From NCBI RefSeq assembly GCF_001905545.1, contig NZ_LIPD01000002.1, forward strand, positions 496,001 to 560,000: a DNA stretch of 64,000 bases. The letters run 5' to 3'. Made by a program: the position numbers and the translations under genes. Source of the stretch: Streptomyces sp. CB02056 (GTDB taxonomy: Bacteria; Actinomycetota; Actinomycetes; Streptomycetales; Streptomycetaceae). Below are positions 30,601 through 38,523 of this stretch, in pieces; the first letter of the stretch is position 1; each line of letters starts with the position of its first letter. Under the pieces are notes generated by a model that was not told the origin of the DNA, made no database searches, and worked only from the letters and a program-made list of their open reading frames with translations.

Positions 30601-32699
30601 ACCGCGGCGTCCCGGACGGCCTTCGCCTCGGCCTGTGCCTCGGTGGTCGTAGCCTCTGCCGCGGCGGTCGCCTCGGCGCGCACCCGCTGGTCGAACTCGG
30701 TTGCGTCGCGCCGGAGTTCGGCGGTCTCGCGCTCGGCGGCGGACCGGTTCTCGGCGGCCGCGGCCTTGGCGGCGGCGAGCGCGTCCTGGCCCTGCTGCTC
30801 GGCGGCCTCGGTGATCTTCCCGGCCTCGGCCCGGGCCCGGGTCAGGGTCTGCTCGGCCCGGCCCTGGGTCTCGGCGGCCTGCTCCTGGGCCTGCTCGCGC
30901 AGCCGCTCGATCTCCCCGGCGGCACCCGCGCGCAGCTCGTCCGCGTCGGCCTTGGCCTTGGTGAGCAGCTCCTCGGCGTTCTTCGCCGACTCCTCGATCT
31001 GGACCACGGCCTGGCGGCGGGCCTCGCCGCGCACCCGGTCGGCCTCGGCGGCGGCCTGGGCGCGCAGCTCCTCGGCCTCGGCCCGCAGCCGGGCCGCCTC
31101 GTCCTGCATCTGCTCGATCCGCTCGCGGATCGCGGCGGCGTCGTCCAGGGCGGCGTTCTGGGCCTGCTCGACGGCGGCCTGGGCCTGCTCGCGCAGGCGC
31201 TGCGCCTCGGCGGCGGCCTCGGCGCGGATCCGCTCGGCCTCGGCGGCGGCCTCGCCGCGCACCGTCTCGGCGTCCTGGTCGGCCCGGCCGAGGACCTCCT
31301 CGGCGGTCTTGGCGGCCTTGGCGAGGTGGACGGTGGCGTCCTTGGCGCCGGCCGCCCGGCCCGCCTCCTCGGCCTCGCCGCGCAGTCGCTGGGCGTCGGC
31401 CTCGGCGTGCGCGCGCAGCTCGGCGACGTCCCGCTCGGCCAGGGCGCGGAGTTCGGCGATCGCCGCCTCGGCCTCGGCCTTCAGTTCGGAGGCCACCGAC
31501 TCGGCGGTGGCCCGCAGCCGCTCGCTCTCCTCGGCGGCGGCGGCCCGGGCGGCGTCGGCCTCGGCCTGCTTGGTGGCGGCCTCGGTGCGGACGCCCTCGG
31601 CCTCGGCACGGATCGCCGAGGCCTCCTTGGTGGCCTGGGCGACCATCCGGGCCACCTCGGCCCGGGCGGTCTGCGAGCGCTGCTCGTTGGCGGCCTCGCC
31701 GTCGGCGACCCTGCGCTCGGCGGCGGCCTCGGCGTCGGCCTGGAGCTGCTCGGCGGCCTGCTCGGCCTGGGCGCGCAGTTCGGTGGCCTCGTGGCGGGTG
31801 CGCTCCGCCTCGGCGATCGCCTCGGCGCGCAGCCGCTCTATCTCGGCCTTGGCGGCGGCGAGCTGCTGCTCGGCCCGGGCCTGCTCGTTGGCGGCCTGCG
31901 CCTTGAGCCGGCCGATCTCGGCCTGGGCGGCGACCAGCTGGCCCTCGGCGGCGGCGTGCGCGGCGGCCAGCTGCTGCTGGGCCTCGCCGCGGGCGGCGTC
32001 CACGTCGGCGGCGGCCTGGGCGCCGGCCTGCTGGGCCTGCTCGGAGGCGGCGCGCAGCAGGCGCTCGGCGTCGTTCTGGGCCCGCTGCAGGGCGGCCTCG
32101 GCGGCGGCCTGGGCCTCGCCGCGGGCGGCGTCCACGTCGGCGGCGGTCTGGGCGCGGGCGTGGTCGGAGAGGGCGACGGCCTCCGCACGGGCGGCGGCGA
32201 CCATCCGTTCGGCCTCGGCGCGGGCGTCCTGGAGCAGCCGCTGGGCCTCCTGCTCGGAGCCGGCCCGGGTCTGCTCGGCCCAGCCGTTGACGTGCTGCTC
32301 GGCGGAGCGGCGCAGCTCGGCGAGCTCGTCCTCCAGCTGGCGGCGGCGGGCGGCGAGGTCGGCTTCCAGCCGGGCGGTGCGCTCGGCGGCCTCGGCCATG
32401 ATCCGCTGGGTGGCGGCCTGGGAGTCGCGCAGCTGGCGCTCGGCGTCGGCGCGCAGCTGCTGGGCCTGCATCTCGGCGGTGCGGAGCATCTGCTCGGCCT
32501 GGCCGGAGACGGCGTCGAAGGCGCGCGGCTGGGCCAGCATCCGGCGGGACTCGTGCAGTTTCGCCCGCAGGACCTCCACCTGGTAGGCGAGGTCTTCGGC
32601 ATGCTCGACTGCCTTGTCGCGCTCCTTCCGAGTCCGACCCATCTCGGCCTCGAACTGGGAGAGGTGATCGTCAGCCTCGTAGCGGTCGTTGCCCCGCAC
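27642..32699 (-). CDS. scy: Scy, giant coiled-coil polarisome scaffold
   Basis: 1,685 residues, nearly all Ala/Glu/Arg coiled coil with few hydrophobic breaks. Scy organises the tip-organising centre with DivIVA and FilP and controls branching. It is longer than the ~1,300 residues I recall for S. coelicolor Scy. Part of the extra length is a tandem duplication of eleven hendecads (121 residues). A short segment AADVDAARGEAQ also repeats near residues 190-250. The C-terminus has LVRRRKDINTEISRVQDVLSAL, similar to FilP, then a disordered Gly/Ser/Lys tail. GTG 32699 is the likely start; AGGAGATGG lies somewhat far upstream, so the start is not certain. Confidence 0.93.
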   Translation of the reverse strand: MRGNDRYEADDHLSQFEAEMGRTRKERDKAVEHAEDLAYQVEVLRAKLHESRRMLAQPRAFDAVSGQAEQMLRTAEMQAQQLRADAERQLRDSQAATQRIMAEAAERTARLEADLAARRRQLEDELAELRRSAEQHVNGWAEQTRAGSEQEAQRLLQDARAEAERMVAAARAEAVALSDHARAQTAADVDAARGEAQAAAEAALQRAQNDAERLLRAASEQAQQAGAQAAADVDAARGEAQQQLAAAHAAAEGQLVAAQAEIGRLKAQAANEQARAEQQLAAAKAEIERLRAEAIAEAERTRHEATELRAQAEQAAEQLQADAEAAAERRVADGEAANEQRSQTARAEVARMVAQATKEASAIRAEAEGVRTEAATKQAEADAARAAAAEESERLRATAESVASELKAEAEAAIAELRALAERDVAELRAHAEADAQRLRGEAEEAGRAAGAKDATVHLAKAAKTAEEVLGRADQDAETVRGEAAAEAERIRAEAAAEAQRLREQAQAAVEQAQNAALDDAAAIRERIEQMQDEAARLRAEAEELRAQAAAEADRVRGEARRQAVVQIEESAKNAEELLTKAKADADELRAGAAGEIERLREQAQEQAAETQGRAEQTLTRARAEAGKITEAAEQQGQDALAAAKAAAAENRSAAERETAELRRDATEFDQRVRAEATAAAEATTTEAQAEAKAVRDAAVADAERVRTEADTEAARARAEAEAAANALREESRREREEAADGLRREREETSEHLDAAEAAREQAEQAAAETRAEAEQAAGELRALAQRETSQQREAAEAYADRVRTEAEQHAGDLTERTAAETAEVRETADQYSAEVREAADRHSVEVREAADAYADEQRTAADTYVTEQHTTADTYATEQHTAADAYAAETRAEAEQAAGELRALAQQETTQQREAAEAHADRVRTEAEQHATDLTKRTAAETAEVREAADRYGVEVREAAEKHSVEVREAADTYAGEQQTAADAYAAEVREQADAHTAEQRAAADEALERAEATAEQRRAEAAKDAKATREKAAAELALANEQASTVRAEAGRELSEARATADGIRAEAGAELEQARADRAELIAAAKAEGAELVAAAEDEAAEVRQSVAGMHEAAAEQIAALRAAAEQEVTELREAAEQDATELRTLAEYETTEQRELAERESTEQRESADAYAAELRGLVERESAEQRELVDRETADLRARTEAETTALREQTELELAAEREAVEDELGRQRAEARAYDGQLRAEAEAELRAAQEAAEQLRADAEAQAARTVAEAEAQGARSIADAEELSAALRAEADEYALATRTLADDYDSATHSRADAYDAETREAAEQFDKATREHAKSVLEKAFADAEALGEDAQTTALATTAAAEEQADAMVAAARKEADRLVAAGEAAGQAEVEKGRSDADTLLAEARRDATAIRERAEELRERTDAEVEALHERARKENAAAMKSAGERVDALVTAAQEQLTEAEEQAVATVAEAEDRAAALVAAAEDRAAELTSEASAEASKVRLSAVRKAEGLLKEAETKLANSTDRAEALIGKAEAKLRSSEAEAEERLDRASTEAEKRLRDADESADEQVELAKAEAERLLAEAKAEAKRVTDEGRRELDELVRRRKDINTEISRVQDVLSALEAFEAPSPVAQANGGSSTKKDGGAKAGAGVGSPRSGGNRSKSSPPD
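29664..30389 (-). repeat. Tandem 363-bp duplication inside scy
   Basis: Two adjacent units, 30027-30389 and 29664-30026, each encode eleven 11-residue blocks beginning TRAEAEQAAGE, LRALAQ, QREAAEA, VRTEAEQH. The 363-bp period equals exactly 11 x 11 codons, so the hendecad phase of the coiled coil is unbroken. Blocks 9-11 of the first unit are themselves near-identical 11-mers (QRTAADTYVTE, QHTTADTYATE, QHTAADAYAAE). Confidence 0.85.
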
Positions 32700-33166
32700 T
32701 CCGCGGTCCCATCCATCTCCTGGTCGCGTCCTCGACCCGGCCGGTTCCGGGCTCCGGTATCCCGGGCGCCGGTCCGACTGGTCCTTGCATCCGCAGCCGG
32801 TGGACGGTCCCCCGCCATGCCGGGGCCGCCCGCCGCGGTCGTCGGAATCCGGGGCGCGGGAGCGCGGGGGTGCCGCGTTCCCCCGTCCGAGTGGACTCCT
32901 GGGCGAACTCTTGCCTTGTGGAGAATGGTGACAGATCCGTCTTGCGACTGTTCAGCCGTGCCCGCGTAATGGACTCCCCTTGCGACGGGCCGACCGCCGG
33001 AGGGCGGACAGGCCTGTCTTCGGCCGTGCCCGTCGCCTCCGTCCCCCGGAGCCTTCGCGCACCTGGGCATTGTAGTGGGAGCGCACTGCGGGGGAATGGC
33101 CGCAGGGGTGTTTTCCGGCTCTTCCCGCCAGGTTACTGACGGGTCATGACCGACGGACCGTCGGCT
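32700..33166. other. Intergenic region upstream of scy
   Basis: About 470 nt with no supported gene. It should contain the scy promoter on the minus strand. CCGACGG-A-CCGTCGG forms a small palindrome near 33150-33164. The minus-strand sequence TGACCCGTCAGTAA at 33133-33146 differs in one base from a site at 50358-50371. Confidence 0.4.
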
Positions 33167-33194
33167 GCCCCCGGGACGCCGCGCGCCCGGGGGC
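33167..33194 (-). terminator. Terminator of mce
   Basis: GCCCCCGGG (33167-33175) pairs with CCCGGGGGC (33186-33194), 10-nt loop, 14 nt past the mce stop on the minus strand. Confidence 0.7.
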
Positions 33195-33208
33195 GGGCCG
33201 GGAGGGGG

Positions 33209-33649
33209 TCAGTGCCCGTCGTGGCCCTGCTGCGCGGAGGTGACCAGCTCGGTCAGCACGCCGCCGCAGTCCTTGGGGTGCAGGAAGGTGATCCGCGAAC
33301 CCATCGAGCCGATCCGCGGCTGGTCGTAGAGGACCCGGACGCCCTTGTCCCGGATGGCCTCGGAGTCGCCGTCCACGTCGGCGGTGCCGAAGGCGATGTG
33401 GTGCACGCCCTCGCCGTTCTTCTCCAGCCACTTGGCCACGGTGGAGTCGGGCCGGGTGGGCTCCAGCAGCTGGAGGTACGAGGCGCCGCCGTCGTCGGTG
33501 CCGTTGATCCGGAGCATGGCCTCGCGGACGCCCTGCTCCTCGTTGACCTCGGAGTGGAAGACCTCGAAACCGTAGGTGGCGCGGTAGAACTCGACCGTCT
33601 TGTCGAGGTCTCGGCAGGCGATGCCGATGTGGTCGATGCGGGTCAGCAC
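33209..33649 (-). CDS. mce: Methylmalonyl-CoA epimerase
   Basis: 146-residue vicinal-oxygen-chelate enzyme that interconverts (S)- and (R)-methylmalonyl-CoA. The N-terminal TRIDHIGIACRDLDKTVEFYRATYGFEV has the metal-binding His, GEGVHHIAFGTADVD has the second, and TFLHPKDCGGVLTELV carries the terminal glutamate ligand. GTG 33649 is chosen by homology, with a GGAG site upstream; the frame extends 65 codons further 5' without support. Divergent from the thiolase gene; together with meaB it serves propionyl/methylmalonyl-CoA metabolism. Confidence 0.95.
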   Translation of the reverse strand: MLTRIDHIGIACRDLDKTVEFYRATYGFEVFHSEVNEEQGVREAMLRINGTDDGGASYLQLLEPTRPDSTVAKWLEKNGEGVHHIAFGTADVDGDSEAIRDKGVRVLYDQPRIGSMGSRITFLHPKDCGGVLTELVTSAQQGHDGH

Positions 33650-33856
33650 GACGGCCTCCGGGAGGTGGGGAGAAGGTGGTGGGGCTAAAGGTGCACCCAG
33701 TGCAGCGCATGGCCCGCGACGGGCGCCAGTGCCGGGCGTGCGAGCCTGCTCACACGGCGGGCCGCCCGCCGGACGGCCCGTGGGCGGTTCACCCGGAGCG
33801 GGTCGGCACGGTGTTGACTGGATGGTGCCAGTGCGCTCGATCACACCGTCGCTCCG

Positions 33857-33885
33857 GTGACGGGCGGGTAACAGGTCAGTACATT
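33857..33885 (+). promoter_or_regulatory. Candidate thiolase promoter
   Basis: GTGACG (33857-33862), 17-nt spacer, TACATT (33880-33885). The predicted start near 33892 gives a ~38-nt leader before the ATG at 33930. Confidence 0.4.
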
Positions 33886-33929
33886 GAGCGCATCCTCACC
33901 TGGCCACGACGTGCGAAGGGGCCCGTCCC

Positions 33930-35123
33930 ATGACCAACACCACCTCTGTGATCGTTGCCGGTGCGCGGACCCCGATGGGTCGCCTGCTGGGTTCCCTCAA
34001 GGGCTTCTCCGGCGCCGACCTCGGCGCCGTCGCGATCAAGGCGGCCCTGGAGCGGGCCGGGATCACCGGCGAGCAGGTCCAGTACGTGATCATGGGCCAG
34101 GTGCTCCAGGCCGGCGCCGGCCAGATCCCGGCCCGCCAGGCCGCCGTCAAGGCCGGCATCCCGATGAACGTCCCGGCGCTGACCGTCAACAAGGTCTGCC
34201 TCTCCGGCCTCGACGCCATCGCGCTCGCCGACCAGCTGATCCGGGCCGGCGAGTTCGACATCGTGGTGGCCGGCGGCCAGGAGTCGATGACCAACGCCCC
34301 GCACCTGCTGCCGAAGTCCCGCGAGGGCTTCAAGTACGGCGCGATCGCGATGCTCGACGCGATGGCCCACGACGGCCTCACCGACGCCTACGAGAACATC
34401 CCGATGGGCGAGTCCACCGAGAAGCACAACACCCGCCTGGGCATCCCGCGCGAGGCGCAGGACGAGATCGCCGCCGCCTCCCACCAGCGGGCCGCCAAGG
34501 CGCAGGCCGACGGGGTCTTCGACGCCGAGATCGTCCCGGTCGCCATCCCGCAGCGCAAGGGCGAGCCGGTGCTGTTCAGCCAGGACGAGGGCATCCGCGC
34601 GGACACCACCGTCGAGGGCCTGGCCAAGCTGCGCCCGGCCTTCACCAAGGACGGCACGATCACCGCAGGCACCTCCTCGCAGATCTCCGACGGCGCCGCC
34701 GCCGTGGTCGTGATGAGCAAGGCCAAGGCCGAGGAGCTGGGCCTGACCTGGATCGCCGAGATCGGCGCGCACGGCAACGTGGCCGGCCCGGACAACTCGC
34801 TCCAGTCGCAGCCGTCCAACGCGATCAGGCACGCGCTGGCCAAGGAGGGCCTGGAGGTCGCCGACCTCGACCTGATCGAGATCAACGAGGCCTTCGCGGC
34901 CGTCGCCCACCAGTCGATGAAGGACCTGGGCGTCACCTCCGACATCGTCAACGTCAACGGCGGCGCCATCGCGCTCGGCCACCCGATCGGGATGTCCGGC
35001 GCCCGCGTGGTGCTGACCCTGGCGCTGGAGCTGCAGCGCCGCGGCGGCGGGGTGGGCGCGGCCGCGCTGTGCGGCGGCGGCGGCCAGGGCGACGCGCTGA
35101 TCGTGCGCGTCCCGAAGGCCTGA
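33930..35123 (+). CDS. Acetyl-CoA C-acetyltransferase (thiolase)
   Basis: 397-residue thiolase condensing two acetyl-CoA to acetoacetyl-CoA or catalysing the reverse. The acylated cysteine is C90 in [35 protein letters not shown] (catalytic His) and [10 protein letters not shown] (second Cys) complete the active site. It is divergent from mce and upstream of meaB, with a strong terminator between the latter two. It probably feeds acetoacetyl-CoA to the dehydrogenase encoded at 15.8 kb. Confidence 0.95.
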   Translation: MTNTTSVIVAGARTPMGRLLGSLKGFSGADLGAVAIKAALERAGITGEQVQYVIMGQVLQAGAGQIPARQAAVKAGIPMNVPALTVNKVCLSGLDAIALADQLIRAGEFDIVVAGGQESMTNAPHLLPKSREGFKYGAIAMLDAMAHDGLTDAYENIPMGESTEKHNTRLGIPREAQDEIAAASHQRAAKAQADGVFDAEIVPVAIPQRKGEPVLFSQDEGIRADTTVEGLAKLRPAFTKDGTITAGTSSQISDGAAAVVVMSKAKAEELGLTWIAEIGAHGNVAGPDNSLQSQPSNAIRHALAKEGLEVADLDLIEINEAFAAVAHQSMKDLGVTSDIVNVNGGAIALGHPIGMSGARVVLTLALELQRRGGGVGAAALCGGGGQGDALIVRVPKA

Positions 35124-35142
35124 CCGGCTCCGACCCGACTTC

Positions 35143-35177
35143 GGGGCTGCGGACCGCCGGTGGCGGTCCGCAGCCCC
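35143..35177 (+). terminator. Terminator between thiolase and meaB
   Basis: Perfect 16-bp stem: 35143-35158 pairs with 35162-35177 around GGT, followed by TTCGG. It ends 26 nt before meaB, so meaB expression requires readthrough or a promoter I cannot identify. Confidence 0.75.
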
Positions 35178-35203
35178 TTCGGCATCCGCGCAAGGAGCTC
35201 CTG

Positions 35204-36160
35204 ATGATCGATGTCGCCACGCTGGTCGAGCAGGCCCGGGCGGGCCGGCCGCGGGCGGTCGCCCGGCTGATCACGCTGGTCGAGAACGCCGCGCCGCAGC
35301 TGCGGGAGGCGATGGCCGCGCTCGCGCCGTACACCGGGCGGGCGTACACGGTGGGCCTGACCGGCTCGCCCGGGGTCGGCAAGTCGACCTCCACCTCGGC
35401 GCTGGTCTCCGCCTACCGGCGGCTCGGCAAGCGGGTCGGGGTGCTGGCCGTCGACCCGTCCTCGCCGTTCTCCGGCGGCGCGCTGCTGGGCGACCGGGTC
35501 CGGATGCAGGACCACGCGACCGACCCCGAGGTGTTCATCCGCTCGATGGCCACCCGCGGCCACCTCGGCGGGCTCTCCTGGACGGCGCCGCAGGCGCTGC
35601 GGGTGCTGGACGCGGCCGGCTGCGAGGTGATCCTGGTGGAGACCGTCGGGGTGGGCCAGTCCGAGGTCGAGGTCGCCGCCCAGGCCGACACCACCGTGGT
35701 GCTGCTGGCCCCCGGGATGGGCGACGGCATCCAGGCCGCCAAGGCCGGGATCCTGGAGATCGGCGACGTCTTCGTGGTCAACAAGGCCGACCGGGACGGC
35801 GCCGACGCCACCGCGCGGGAGCTCAACCACATGCTGGGCCTCGGCGAGGCGCGGGAGGCGGGGGACTGGCGTCCGCCGATCGTCAAGACCGTCGCGGCCC
35901 GCGGCGAGGGCGTGGACGAGGTGGTCGAGGCGCTGGAGAAGCACCGCGCCTGGCTGGAGGAGCACGGCGAGCTCGCCGCGCGGCGCCGCCGCCGGGCCGC
36001 CGAGGAGATCGAGGCGATCGCGCTGGCCGAGCTGCGCGCCCGGATCGGCGACCTGCGCGGGGACCGGCACCTGGCCGTCCTCGCCGAACGCGTCGCCGAG
36101 GGCGCCCTGGACCCGTACGGCGCCGCCGACGAACTCGTCGCCGGCCTGACCCGCGGCTGA
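35204..36160 (+). CDS. meaB: MeaB, GTPase chaperone of B12-dependent mutases
   Basis: 318-residue G3E/SIMIBI GTPase that gates cofactor loading and protects methylmalonyl- and isobutyryl-CoA mutases. Walker A GSPGVGKST is at 54-62, switch sequences VDPSSPFSGGALLGDRVRM and ETVGVGQSE follow, and NKADRDGAD supplies guanine recognition. The helical C-terminal dimerisation arm is present. ATG 35204 has AAGGAG 7 nt upstream. Likely partners are IcmA (46.3 kb) and a methylmalonyl-CoA mutase outside the window. Old annotations call it LAO/AO transport ATPase. Confidence 0.94.
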   Translation: MIDVATLVEQARAGRPRAVARLITLVENAAPQLREAMAALAPYTGRAYTVGLTGSPGVGKSTSTSALVSAYRRLGKRVGVLAVDPSSPFSGGALLGDRVRMQDHATDPEVFIRSMATRGHLGGLSWTAPQALRVLDAAGCEVILVETVGVGQSEVEVAAQADTTVVLLAPGMGDGIQAAKAGILEIGDVFVVNKADRDGADATARELNHMLGLGEAREAGDWRPPIVKTVAARGEGVDEVVEALEKHRAWLEEHGELAARRRRRAAEEIEAIALAELRARIGDLRGDRHLAVLAERVAEGALDPYGAADELVAGLTRG

Positions 36161-36194
36161 CCCGGGCCGGGCGCGCGGGGCCCGCGAACCGTTT

Positions 36195-36227
36195 CCGCCC
36201 CGCCGCGATCGGATCGCGGCGGGGCGG
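36195..36227. terminator. Bidirectional terminator
   Basis: CCGCCCCGCCGCG at 36195-36207 pairs with 36215-36227; including the central GATC the element is nearly a perfect palindrome. It lies between meaB and the converging marR gene. Confidence 0.8.
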
Positions 36228-36243
36228 AGTGGTGCGTGCGGTG

Positions 36244-36759
36244 CTACGGCTTGCCGCGCAGGCCGCGGAGGTGTTCGGCGACGGGGGCGAGGGCCTGGTA
36301 CATGTCGTCGAGCTGCTCCGGGGTGAAGCGGTCGATGAAGTGGGCCCGGACGCTGCGCACGTGGTCGGGGGCGACCCGCTGCATGGTCTCCCAGCCGTGT
36401 TCGGTGAGGTGGGCGTAGAGGCCGCGGCGGTCGCCGGGGCACTCCTGGCGCAGCACCAGGCCGGCGTTCTCCATCCGGGTGATCTGGTGGGAGAGGCGGC
36501 TCTTCGACTGGAGGGTGGCGGTCGCGAGGTCGGTCATCCGCATCCGGCGGTCCGGGGCCTCGGAGAGCACGACCAGGATCTCGTAGTCGTTGATCGCGAG
36601 GTTGTGCGGCTGGAGTTCGCGGCTGAGCTGGTAGTCCAGCAGCTTGGCGACCTCCAGATGGGCGCGCCACATCCGCTGCTCCCTGGCGGTCAGCCAGGGA
36701 GTCTCCTCCTCGGGCTGCGACGGAGGGGTGTCCGCGGTCTCGATCGTGTGCGTATCCAT
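36244..36759 (-). CDS. MarR-family transcriptional regulator
   Basis: 171-residue winged-helix regulator: helix-turn-helix MRMTDLATATLQSKSRLSHQITRMENAGLV and wing RQECPGDRRGLYAHLTEHG. The dimerisation helices lie at both ends. I prefer ATG 36759, because TATGCT (36772-36767) ends exactly 7 nt before it, suggesting a leaderless mRNA; an ATG at 36771 is the alternative. A palindrome CTTGTACAAG upstream is a candidate autoregulatory operator. Ligand and target genes are unknown; the AIM24 operon immediately upstream is a plausible target. Confidence 0.88.
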   Translation of the reverse strand: MDTHTIETADTPPSQPEEETPWLTAREQRMWRAHLEVAKLLDYQLSRELQPHNLAINDYEILVVLSEAPDRRMRMTDLATATLQSKSRLSHQITRMENAGLVLRQECPGDRRGLYAHLTEHGWETMQRVAPDHVRSVRAHFIDRFTPEQLDDMYQALAPVAEHLRGLRGKP

Positions 36760-36766
36760 GCCCTCT

Positions 36767-36798
36767 AGCATAGCCGATTTAGTTCAATCTTGTACAAG
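36767..36798 (-). promoter_or_regulatory. Candidate marR promoter and operator
   Basis: On the minus strand, TTGTAC (36797-36792), a 19-nt spacer and TATGCT (36772-36767). The perfect 10-bp palindrome CTTGTACAAG at 36789-36798 covers the -35, as expected for self-repression. The element begins right after the upstream gene's stop codon. Confidence 0.45.
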
Positions 36799-36799
36799 T

Positions 36800-37873
36800 T
36801 TACAGACCGAAACGTCGTCCGAGGTCGCCCAGGTTACCGAGCCCGGGGATGTTGGGGTTGCCGCCGCCGTGCCCGGCCGTGCCCGGCTGGGACGGCACGC
36901 CGCCCACCGGGACGCCCGCCTCGGCGTCGACCGCTCCGACCGACCGCTCCGCCATCAGCTTCTCGCTCGACTGCAGCAGCACCTGGCCGGCGCCGATGAA
37001 CTCGAACTGGTGCTCCTCGCCGGAGGCCCCGCCGATGCCGGTCAGCCGGCGCAGGCCGCCGATCAGCCCGTGCATGTAGTCGTGGTCGTAGTGGTGGCAC
37101 GGCGCCGGGCAGTCCGCCCAGCCGACCAGCGCCTGCGGGTCCACCCGCAGCGGCGGCTCGACGAAGTGCACCGGGCCGTTGGAGGCGGCGACGAAGCGGC
37201 CGGTGCCGATCAGGGTCAGGAAGCCCGGGATGATCGACTGCTTGAGCCGCAGCGTCGGGTCGAAGGCCAGCAGGTTGCCGGAGCGGACGGTCAGGTTGCC
37301 CTCGTCCAGGTCGTACGAGTTGAGGTCGAACGCCCGGTCGGCCAGCAGCAGTTTGCCGCGGCCCTCGGCGACCACCCAGTCCGCCGCGTGCATCGGCGAG
37401 TTGAAGTGCTGGCCGAGCACCCGGTCGACCGCCCCGGCGCCGACGCCCTTGAAGGTGATGTCGCCGTAGTAGGCGACCATCTTGCCCTTCTGGAGGAAGT
37501 AGGAGCCGTTCAGGTCGACCGAGAAGGCGTACGGGTTGACGTTGTCGCCGGCCGGCAGGCTGTGGGCGTCCCACACCACCGGCCCGGTGCCGCCGTGGCC
37601 GGTCGGCAGCGGGGCCAGCGGGCCGCCGAACTGCTCCTGGGCGTACGGCTGTTGCTGGCCGTACGGCTGCTGGGGCGGCTGCTGGTACGGCTGCTGGGGC
37701 TGGTGGCCGGGCGGGGGCGGCGGGTAGCCCTGCGGCGGGGGCGGCGGGTACCCGCCGGGCTGCGGGTAGCCCGGCTGCGGGCCGTACCCCGGCGGGGGCG
37801 GCGGGGCCGCGAAGCCGGGCTGGGTCGGCTGGTTGTGCGGCGAACCGTACGGGGGCTGCGGCGGGTAGGACAT
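36800..37873 (-). CDS. AIM24-family protein with Pro/Gln-rich N-terminus
   Basis: 357 residues. The first ~90 are a low-complexity Pro/Gly/Tyr/Gln segment (repeats of PPPPGY and QQPYGQQ type), followed by an AIM24-like beta-rich domain with GSYFLQKGKMVAYYGDITFKG, ADRAFDLNSYDLDEGNLTVRSGNLLAFD and a C-terminal helix. Such tails often mediate membrane or protein association. Third gene of a three-paralogue operon; its ATG shares one base with the previous stop (TGATG). Mitochondrial AIM24 acts in inner-membrane organisation; the bacterial function is not established. Confidence 0.8.
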   Translation of the reverse strand: MSYPPQPPYGSPHNQPTQPGFAAPPPPPGYGPQPGYPQPGGYPPPPPQGYPPPPPGHQPQQPYQQPPQQPYGQQQPYAQEQFGGPLAPLPTGHGGTGPVVWDAHSLPAGDNVNPYAFSVDLNGSYFLQKGKMVAYYGDITFKGVGAGAVDRVLGQHFNSPMHAADWVVAEGRGKLLLADRAFDLNSYDLDEGNLTVRSGNLLAFDPTLRLKQSIIPGFLTLIGTGRFVAASNGPVHFVEPPLRVDPQALVGWADCPAPCHHYDHDYMHGLIGGLRRLTGIGGASGEEHQFEFIGAGQVLLQSSEKLMAERSVGAVDAEAGVPVGGVPSQPGTAGHGGGNPNIPGLGNLGDLGRRFGL

Positions 37874-38523
37874 CAGAGCTTCTCCTCGCTCGCCTGGACG
37901 TACACCGCGCCCTGCCCGGACAGTTCCAGCTGGAACGCCTCGCCCGAGCCGCGGCCGATCATGTCGCGCCAACCCAGCGCCGTGGAGAGCTTGTTGCGCA
38001 CGTCGCCGCGGTGCGCCACGTACGCCTGGGGGTCGACGTGGACCGACTGGCCGGGGGTGATCGGCAGCTCGAAGACGCCGCCGTGGGCCATCACCGCGAC
38101 CGAGCCCTGGCCCTCCAGCTTGGTGGTGAACAGGCCCTGTCCGGTGACCTGGCCGCGGACCATGCCCATCACCCCGCCCTGCGAGCCCATGAACATGGTG
38201 GACTGCCGCAGCGTGCCCTCGAAGGCGAGCAGCCGGTCCGCCTCGACGTACAGGGTGTCGCCGAACAGGTCGATCACGTGGACGTGGTGGCCGCCGTGGC
38301 CGAACATCACCCGGCCCTGGCCCTCGACGGTCATCAGCGGGGTGTCCTCGTTGGCCACCCGGCGGCCGATCATCGACATCACGCCGCCCTGCCCGCCGGT
38401 GATGTTCGGCGTGAAGCGGACGTCGCCGCTGTACGCGAGCATCGCGCCGCGCTGGCTGAACAGCCGCTGCCCGGGCACCACCTGGGCCTCGACCATCTTC
38501 CCGTTGATCTTCGTGAAGCCCAT
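37873..38523 (-). CDS. AIM24-family protein
   Basis: 216-residue paralogue without the Pro-rich tail. Key segments: RLFSQRGAMLAYSGDVRF near 20, GRVMFGHGGHHVHVIDLFGDTLYVEADRLLAFEGTL near 100, and SGEAFQLELSGQGAVYVQ near the end. The fold is a repeated beta-sandwich. It overlaps both neighbours by a single base, so the three proteins are made in a coupled way and may form a hetero-oligomer. No catalytic residues are evident. Confidence 0.82.
   Translation of the reverse strand: MGFTKINGKMVEAQVVPGQRLFSQRGAMLAYSGDVRFTPNITGGQGGVMSMIGRRVANEDTPLMTVEGQGRVMFGHGGHHVHVIDLFGDTLYVEADRLLAFEGTLRQSTMFMGSQGGVMGMVRGQVTGQGLFTTKLEGQGSVAVMAHGGVFELPITPGQSVHVDPQAYVAHRGDVRNKLSTALGWRDMIGRGSGEAFQLELSGQGAVYVQASEEKL

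Noticed and set aside
28368..32969. A 1,533-codon open frame on the plus strand opposite scy, Gly/Leu-rich
   Set aside because: It is the GC-bias shadow of the scy repeats; its composition is a monotonous Gly-Leu-Ala pattern without domains, and Scy is well supported on the other strand.
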